Origin: JAKFEE01 sp036675815
GTDB taxonomy: Bacteria; Pseudomonadota; Alphaproteobacteria; Rhodospirillales; Magnetospirillaceae
Length of the DNA stretch: 64,000 nt
Direction: 5' to 3'
Assembly (NCBI GenBank): GCA_036675815.1
Contig: JAKFEE010000059.1
Span: 1-64,000 of the forward strand
Of the stretch, positions 59,753 to 64,000 are shown in pieces. Below the pieces are notes generated by a model. It had not been told where the DNA came from. It saw only the letters and a program-made list of their open reading frames with translations, and made no database searches. The position numbers and the translations under genes were made by a program. Numbering within the stretch: position 1 is the stretch's first letter; every line of letters starts with the position of its first letter.

Positions 59753-60373
59753 TCACCCATACCGCCGGAAATGGCGCTGCAGGGTGGCGGCGATCTCGGC
59801 GCCGATCTGGCCCTCGGCACGGCGAAAGCCGGCGACGTCGGCGGCATTGACGGTGATGTGGTTGACGATGCTGACGCCCGGCGTCGGCGCCCCCTCCATC
59901 TGCACTGGAATGCTGCGGCCGTCGGGCAGCGGCACATAGGCCTCGGGCTGGCGGCCCTCGCCGAACAGCGCCAGCTGCGGCGAGTCGGCGATGCCGCCGC
60001 TGGCATAGGCCTGCAAGGGAAGCGCCCCGGACGCGGTCATGACCCCGCCCTCGGCAAAGGAAAACAGCCCGGCGACGGACTCGAACACCGAGGCGAACAG
60101 CGAACCGCCGCTGCCGCTGCCCAGCATCGACACCATCGCCGTCTGGGTCAGGGTCTTGATCACCGTCGCCTGGATGTCGGTGACCAGGCCGCGCAGGACA
60201 CCCTCGTACGAGCGGTCGCTCAGCAGCGTATCCTCGAAGGCGTCGCCGAAAGCCAGGCCGAGGCGCCGCGCCATGCGCTGCCCGGCGCGTTCGCCCGCCA
60301 TCTGCGCATCGACACCGGTGGCATCCGCCGCGGCATCGAAGAACAGCCCCAGGTCCCTGATGTCCTCGGCCAT
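59753..60373 (-). CDS. Short tape-measure protein (GTA g11-like)
   Basis: A 206-residue protein, close to the ~219-residue RcGTA tape measure and much shorter than usual siphophage ones. LGLAFGDAFEDTLL, VSMLGSGSGGSLFASVFESV (hydrophobic, membrane-crossing candidate), FAEGGVM and LPLQAYASGGIADSPQLALFGEG are the typical tape-measure C-terminal motifs. GGAGG lies 7 bases before the ATG at 60373. A repeat-filled gap of 514 bases separates it from the chaperone genes. The tail should be short. Confidence 0.88.
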   Translation of the reverse strand: MAEDIRDLGLFFDAAADATGVDAQMAGERAGQRMARRLGLAFGDAFEDTLLSDRSYEGVLRGLVTDIQATVIKTLTQTAMVSMLGSGSGGSLFASVFESVAGLFSFAEGGVMTASGALPLQAYASGGIADSPQLALFGEGRQPEAYVPLPDGRSIPVQMEGAPTPGVSIVNHITVNAADVAGFRRAEGQIGAEIAATLQRHFRRYG

Positions 60374-60887
60374 GGCGCATTCCTCCAAACAAGCGTCATT
60401 CCCGCGAAAGAGCGTGTGCCCGACCGAGGCGGCGCGCTCGGCGACGATTAGGAATCGATCATTTGCTCCGTCATTCCCGCGAAAGCGCACTGCTATCCGG
60501 GGTTTTTCCATTACCGTCGTTTTCGTCGCTCCCGAAGGCGGAAGCCCATTTTCCAGAGGCGTCGGGACGAACCGCTCAGCCGGCAAGGCGAGTCGGAAAA
60601 CGGCTCTGGAAAATGGATTCCCGCTTTCGCGGGAATGACGGGGAGGTGGTGGCGACTGGTGCTCGGCATGGGGACACGGATGGACACGGATCAACACGCA
60701 TGAACACGAATGGGCGCGGAGTCGGGCGGGGGGCGCCGCGCGTGGGGTCGGATTTTATCCGTGTTCATTCGTGGCTATTCGTGTGCATCCGTGTCCATGG
60801 CAGCCGGCGGCTGGTCCGCCCATCGGGCGGCGGCATGGATTCCCGCTTTCGGCGCGGGCATGACGGCCGCTGTAGACGGACCAGGGC
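60374..60887. repeat. Repeat-filled gap between chaperone and tape-measure genes
   Basis: Contains a GCGAAAGAGCGTG hairpin piece at 60400-60415, the inverted third copy of the 172-bp element (60470-60640), a run of ACACGGATGGACACGGAT-type units and their complements (60665-60805), and a GATTCCCGCTTTCGGCGCGG hairpin (60836-60865). No gene is visible. Confidence 0.85.
60470..60640. repeat. Compound 171-172-bp element, copy 3 (inverted)
   Basis: Reverse complement of the element at 22933 and 45463, 171 bases, with more substitutions than those two show between themselves. The inner inverted repeat (CCATTTTCCAGAG ... CTCTGGAAAATGG) and terminal hairpins are retained. Confidence 0.88.
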
Positions 60888-61247
60888 TCAGCCGCTCGCG
60901 CAGCGCGACGGTTGCCCCCCGGGCCGGGCGAACATCTCCTCGATCCACACCCGATCCAGCACCCGCAGGGCACGCAATTCCCACGCGGCCACGGTCACGC
61001 CGCTCAGGCGCGACCACGCCGCGATCTCGCCATGGCTCAACGGCATCGCCGCCGGCTGCCCGGCGCGCAGATCGAGGAACCATGCCCACAGGTGGGCGCC
61101 GGTGTCCGGCAGCTTCGGCCCGTGCAGCAGCGGATGGGCACGCCCGGTGCGCCGCTGCAAGGCCTCCAGGTGATCGCCGAGGCGGCTGCCGTCGGGCTGT
61201 GGGCGGGCCAGCCGCAGCCGATGACGGGCGAACGCCGCCAGTTCCAC
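60888..61247 (-). CDS. Tail assembly chaperone-like protein (second)
   Basis: A 119-residue protein. The region GPKLPDTGAHLWAWFLDLRAG ... LSHGEIAAWSRLSGVTVAAWELRALRVLD is typical of the GTA/phage minor tail or chaperone family found just before the tape measure. GTG at 61247 is the chosen start (AGGCGG upstream, 2 bases after the preceding stop); the frame stays open upstream to 61364 inside the previous gene. It is in the -1 frame relative to that gene. Confidence 0.75.
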   Translation of the reverse strand: MELAAFARHRLRLARPQPDGSRLGDHLEALQRRTGRAHPLLHGPKLPDTGAHLWAWFLDLRAGQPAAMPLSHGEIAAWSRLSGVTVAAWELRALRVLDRVWIEEMFARPGGQPSRCASG

Positions 61248-61249
61248 GA

Positions 61250-61672
61250 TCAGGGCCGCCTGGAGGCCAGCAAGAAATTCGCCCGGTCGGCGATGAAGGC
61301 CAGCACCTGCTGCAGCACCCACATGCGTTCGGAATAGAGGCGCCGCGCATGGTCCGCAGTGCACGGCAAGGCCGTGCCGTCGGGCAGGCGCATGTTGTCC
61401 CAGTCCAGCGTCGCCGCCACCGCCAGCTCGCGTTCCAGCCCGGCATCGAATTCGGGATCGGCCCTGCCCTCATGCTGCAGCAGCACCTCGCGCCGCCGCG
61501 CCGCCAGGCGATGGCGCAAGCTGCGGAAGCGCTCACCGTCGCAGCCGAGCAGGCGGAGGCGCACCGGCCTTCCTTCGGCCAGCAGCGCCTCGCCCGATAC
61601 CGGGTGGCGCAGCGTGCACCACACGCCCTCGTCGGCCAGGGTGGCGGTGTCGAGATCCCATACGCTCACCAT
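61250..61672 (-). CDS. Tail assembly chaperone-like protein (first)
   Basis: A 140-residue protein. The first half reads GVWCTLRHPVSGEALL and RLRLLGCDGERF; the C-terminal half DWDNMRLPDGTALPCT, then RMWVLQQVLAFIADRANF, is the pattern of phage tail assembly chaperones (a short helical protein ending AFIxxRANF). It starts at 61672, one base after the tail tube stop. Together with the next gene it may act like a G/GT pair. Confidence 0.78.
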   Translation of the reverse strand: MVSVWDLDTATLADEGVWCTLRHPVSGEALLAEGRPVRLRLLGCDGERFRSLRHRLAARRREVLLQHEGRADPEFDAGLERELAVAATLDWDNMRLPDGTALPCTADHARRLYSERMWVLQQVLAFIADRANFLLASRRP

Positions 61673-61673
61673 C

Positions 61674-62858
61674 TCAGGCCTCCGCGCTCTGCACGACCAT
61701 GGTCGCCGCATCGCCCGCCGTGCCCGGGCCGCCGGTCGTATTCACCAGCGCCTGGAACGGTAGGCGGATCGGCAGGGCATGCTCTCCCTGCAACCGGATG
61801 GTCCCGCCGGTGAAGATCACCCGCGGCAGATGCACGGCGACGAAGGCCGTCCCCGCGCTCAACAGCAGGTGCAGCGAGGCCTCGCCGCCGCCGGCGAAGG
61901 CCGAGAGCAGCGCCGCATCCTCGACGAAGGCGGTCAACGTGCCGCCGATCAGGGTGCGGCCATAGAAGACATCGGGCGCCGCCGTCTGCCCGACCACGGC
62001 ATCGCCACGCAGGCCGAGATCGACCTTGAGCTGCAGCGCCGTCACCACGCCCAGCTCGGCGCCGCCCAGCATCAGCCGCGCATCCGCTGCCGCCGGCGCT
62101 TCGCCCTCGGGCGGTGCGGCCGGGACGATGAAATAGGGCGCCGCCGCATCCTCCAGCAGGTCCATGTCCCTACCGACGATGGCGAAGCCGATTTCCGCCA
62201 GGCGATCGGGCGTCAGCGACAGATCCAGCCCGCCAACCCGGCAGCCGGTGAACAGCTGCGAGAACCCGGCATCGGGGAAATGCTGCTCGATGGTGAAGGA
62301 CGGCGCTTGCGTGCCGGTCAGCAGCTTGCGGCCGGCGACGACGCAGCTGCACGCGGCGTTCGCCACCGCCACCTCGGCCACCGTTTCCGCCACGGTCATC
62401 GTCGCTGTCGACAAGCCGACGATGCGCAGGTTGCGGCCGTCGTTGCCGGGCGACAGGCCCGCCCAGCGCACCACGTCACCGACCTTGAACCCGTCGGCCA
62501 GCCACGATCCGGCGACACGGGTGAAGCCTTGGCCGGCGGCGCTGGCGGTGACGCCGGTTCCGGCGGCGAAGGCGACGCCTTCGCTCCAGATGCCGCGCAA
62601 CGCCGCCGCCAGCAGCGTATCCCACGCCCCCACCGCCAGCTCGCCGCGCACGTCACCCTGAACCCTGCGGCTGCCGGGGCGCTGGTTGGCGAGCTGGGCG
62701 TCGGCGCGGATCTCGTTCGAGCGCAACGCCTGTCGACTCAAGGCCAGGCTCGACGACACCCGCCGGATGCGCTGGCCGCCGCTGCCGCCCGGCTTGGCGC
62801 CGAAGGCGATCTCCGGCTTGAAGGCGATCTCGACGCCGGCGCCGCTCTGGATGGTCAT
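61674..62858 (-). CDS. Phage tail tube protein
   Basis: A 394-residue major tail protein of the larger Phage_tube_2-like type, not the short RcGTA g9. MTIQSGAGVEIAFKPEIAFG is the typical opening, RGELAVGAWDTLLAAALRGIW follows, and two beta-rich tube domains fill the rest (PSFTIEQHFPDAGFSQLFTG, FTGGTIRLQGEHALPIRLPF). An inserted module at residues ~110-158 (GFTRVAGSWLADGFKVGDVV) is also seen in other proteins of the module. The start overlaps the terminator stop as ATGA. Confidence 0.9.
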   Translation of the reverse strand: MTIQSGAGVEIAFKPEIAFGAKPGGSGGQRIRRVSSSLALSRQALRSNEIRADAQLANQRPGSRRVQGDVRGELAVGAWDTLLAAALRGIWSEGVAFAAGTGVTASAAGQGFTRVAGSWLADGFKVGDVVRWAGLSPGNDGRNLRIVGLSTATMTVAETVAEVAVANAACSCVVAGRKLLTGTQAPSFTIEQHFPDAGFSQLFTGCRVGGLDLSLTPDRLAEIGFAIVGRDMDLLEDAAAPYFIVPAAPPEGEAPAAADARLMLGGAELGVVTALQLKVDLGLRGDAVVGQTAAPDVFYGRTLIGGTLTAFVEDAALLSAFAGGGEASLHLLLSAGTAFVAVHLPRVIFTGGTIRLQGEHALPIRLPFQALVNTTGGPGTAGDAATMVVQSAEA

Positions 62859-63511
62859 GGCGTGTTCCTTTCCTCGCAGGCCCAGTCGATGGTCAGCGGC
62901 AGCCGCAGCGCCTCGGCCGCCTCGGCGACGGCGGCGCGGCGGCAGGGACCCAGGCGAATGCTCACGCCGTCCGCGGCGATGCGGCTGCCGGGGCGGAACT
63001 GGCGTTGCACGGCACTCGCCAGCCGTTCCAATCGCGCCAGGCCACGCCCGGCATCCACCGGTTCCAGGAATTCGACCGCGAAACCACCGTGATGGCGCAG
63101 CAGCCCGCCGGCACCGAAGGCGACCACGGCGCTGTTGGCCGGGCGCAATGCCGCACGCAGCCACGGCTTGTCGGCCGGCCGCACGAAGGGCTGGCCCTCG
63201 AAGCGGCGATGCGCCGGCGGCACCGCCTGGATGATCACCGTCGGCCCTGCCGACTCGGCGGTCACTGCGCGATCCACCACGAGCGCCAGTTCCGACACCG
63301 CCAGCACGATCGCCGGTCGCGGATCGGCAAAGCCGGTGGGGCGGACGGTGTCGCCAACGCGGAAATCGTCGGCTAGAAACGAGCCAGTCTGGCGGACGTA
63401 GCCGCTGACGCTGGCGGCGATGTCGGTGCGTGCGCCGGTCGTGGCGACGACGGTGGCGCACAGATGTGTTTCCAGCGCGGCGCGGATGGCCGCCTCGATG
63501 CTGGCGCTCAT
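62855..63511 (-). CDS. Tail terminator-like protein
   Basis: A 218-residue protein in the tail-terminator position (after the head-closure gene, before the tail tube gene). MSASIEAAIRAALETHLCAT is a typical terminator helix. An insert at residues ~40-85 (QTGSFLADDFRVGDTVRPTG) resembles the one in the tail tube protein. The second half (FAVEFLEPVDAGRGLARLE) is like the DUF4128/gpU group. It is longer than RcGTA g8 (about 135) because of the insert. ATG 63511 has the family start; the upstream frame overlaps the neighbouring gene. Confidence 0.72.
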   Translation of the reverse strand: MSASIEAAIRAALETHLCATVVATTGARTDIAASVSGYVRQTGSFLADDFRVGDTVRPTGFADPRPAIVLAVSELALVVDRAVTAESAGPTVIIQAVPPAHRRFEGQPFVRPADKPWLRAALRPANSAVVAFGAGGLLRHHGGFAVEFLEPVDAGRGLARLERLASAVQRQFRPGSRIAADGVSIRLGPCRRAAVAEAAEALRLPLTIDWACEERNTP

Positions 63512-63518
63512 GCCGGCC

Positions 63519-63881
63519 TCACTTGCAGACGAGGACGAAGAGAAGGTCATGGAGATTGCCGACGGCGTTGACGACGCGGCTGCTGCCGCCCACGGCCAGC
63601 CGGTCCCCGGCCCGCGGCGCGAAGGTGGCGCCGTGCAGCCACGCCATCTGCTCGCCCGGCCCCGCCTCGAGGCCGTCGAGCAGCGAAAAGCGCGGCCGCG
63701 CCGCCTGATCGAACAGGACCGTGCAGCTGCTGGCGTTTGTCGTCGGCATCCCGGCGGCGCCGGTTGCGGGATCGTAAACCCCGGGTTCGCTGCGGATCAG
63801 CGTCGCCGCCTGGGCGAGATCGCCGGCGGCGGCAAACAGTCGCGCCACCGTGGCGGCGAGATCGGCACGGCGCGGCATCAT
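63519..63881 (-). CDS. Head-closure/head-tail joining protein
   Basis: A 120-residue beta-rich protein. LIRSEPGVYDPATGAAG, VLFDQAARPRFSLLDG and APRAGDRLAVGGSSRVVNAVG fit the small head-completion (stopper) proteins. Tandem ATGs overlap the connector stop as ATGA. Its position matches RcGTA g7. Confidence 0.72.
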   Translation of the reverse strand: MMPRRADLAATVARLFAAAGDLAQAATLIRSEPGVYDPATGAAGMPTTNASSCTVLFDQAARPRFSLLDGLEAGPGEQMAWLHGATFAPRAGDRLAVGGSSRVVNAVGNLHDLLFVLVCK

Positions 63882-64000
63882 GCCCTCACCACGTCGCGAC
63901 CGCCGCGCACCATCTGGCGCAACAGGCCGTCGACCAGGCGGCGCACCGTCCCGGCCGGCGCGCCCGGCGCGTAAGTCGCGCTGATCGGGCCGAGGCTCTC
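63878..64000 (-). CDS. Head-tail connector protein, C-terminal end (partial)
   Basis: The last 40 codons of a gene that enters from beyond the window. ESLGPISATYAPGAPAGTVR and RRLVDGLLRQMVRGG resemble the C-terminus of GTA/phage gp6-type connectors. The N-terminal part is outside the window. It is assigned mainly by position and the S-A-T-Y-x-x-G-x-P motif. Confidence 0.6.
   Translation of the reverse strand, partial: ESLGPISATYAPGAPAGTVRRLVDGLLRQMVRGGRDVVRA

Larger units (their letters stand above)
50895..64000 (-). mobile_element. GTA-like/prophage tail module (partial)
   Basis: Eighteen tightly packed, co-directional genes, many joined by 4-8 base overlaps, running from a head-tail connector at the window's right edge to a GH24 lysozyme. 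The order from connector through tape measure, DUF2460, DUF2163, NlpC/P60 and hub follows RcGTA g6-g15; the short (206-residue) tape measure is particularly GTA-like. The long tail-tube protein, DUF2793, lysozyme and lyase are not RcGTA features. No integrase, attachment site or repressor is in view. Capsid and terminase genes, if present, lie beyond 64,000. Confidence 0.85.

Overview
The window is about 64 kb of high-GC chromosome from an alphaproteobacterium, most likely a member of Rhodospirillales or a close relative. The pointers are indirect: a DUF2794 gene, a mitochondrial-fission-ELM1-like gene overlapping holC, an RNase E ending in KRGWWRR, a release factor 2 with SPY in place of SPF, and a tail gene order like that of alphaproteobacterial gene transfer agents (GTAs). 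No rRNA, tRNA, CRISPR array or intact insertion sequence was seen. The genus cannot be read from this sequence alone.

Positions 1-50,850 are mostly ordinary chromosome. In order they hold: a 2-hydroxyacid dehydrogenase, rpsD, mog, an MFS and an EamA transporter around an acyl-CoA synthetase, an RsmB-type rRNA methyltransferase, guaB, and two abutting M17 aminopeptidase genes. Next come a flippase-like membrane protein, the complete AmmeMemoRadiSam trio (amrS divergent from the MEMO and AMMECR1 genes), a PIN/RHH toxin-antitoxin pair, and an ELM1-like gene with holC. Then pyrE, a two-component system divergent from a His/Met-rich periplasmic protein, a SEL1 protein with a YhdP/AsmA-like giant, glnE-bcp, and prfB with its programmed frameshift. 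The stretch closes with a class A PBP, a cell-wall amidase, rne, der-bamB-yfgM, a thioredoxin-like protein, DUF2794 and a beta-carbonic anhydrase. Two toxin genes survive only as C-terminal remnants: a TumE-like fragment near 14.6 kb and a GNAT (TacT-like) fragment near 26.1 kb.

Positions 50,895-64,000 (minus strand) hold a long co-directional phage/GTA-type tail module that enters the window from the right. Reading in the direction of transcription: head-tail connector (partial), head closure, tail terminator, tail tube, two chaperone-like ORFs, short tape measure, DUF2460, DUF2163, NlpC/P60, hub N-terminus fused to a beta-propeller, an alginate-lyase-like protein, hub C-terminus, DUF2793, two small membrane/coiled-coil proteins and a GH24 lysozyme. 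The order matches RcGTA genes g6-g15. The large g15-type hub, however, is split in two, with carbohydrate-binding or carbohydrate-cleaving modules lying between the halves. This is the most unusual feature of the window.

The intergenic spaces are full of short palindromic repeats of at least four families. One is a 171-172 bp compound element in three copies. Another is a nested palindrome that supplies the last codons of the AMMECR1 gene. Two repeat-filled gaps lie inside the tail module, which suggests it has been resident in the chromosome for a long time.
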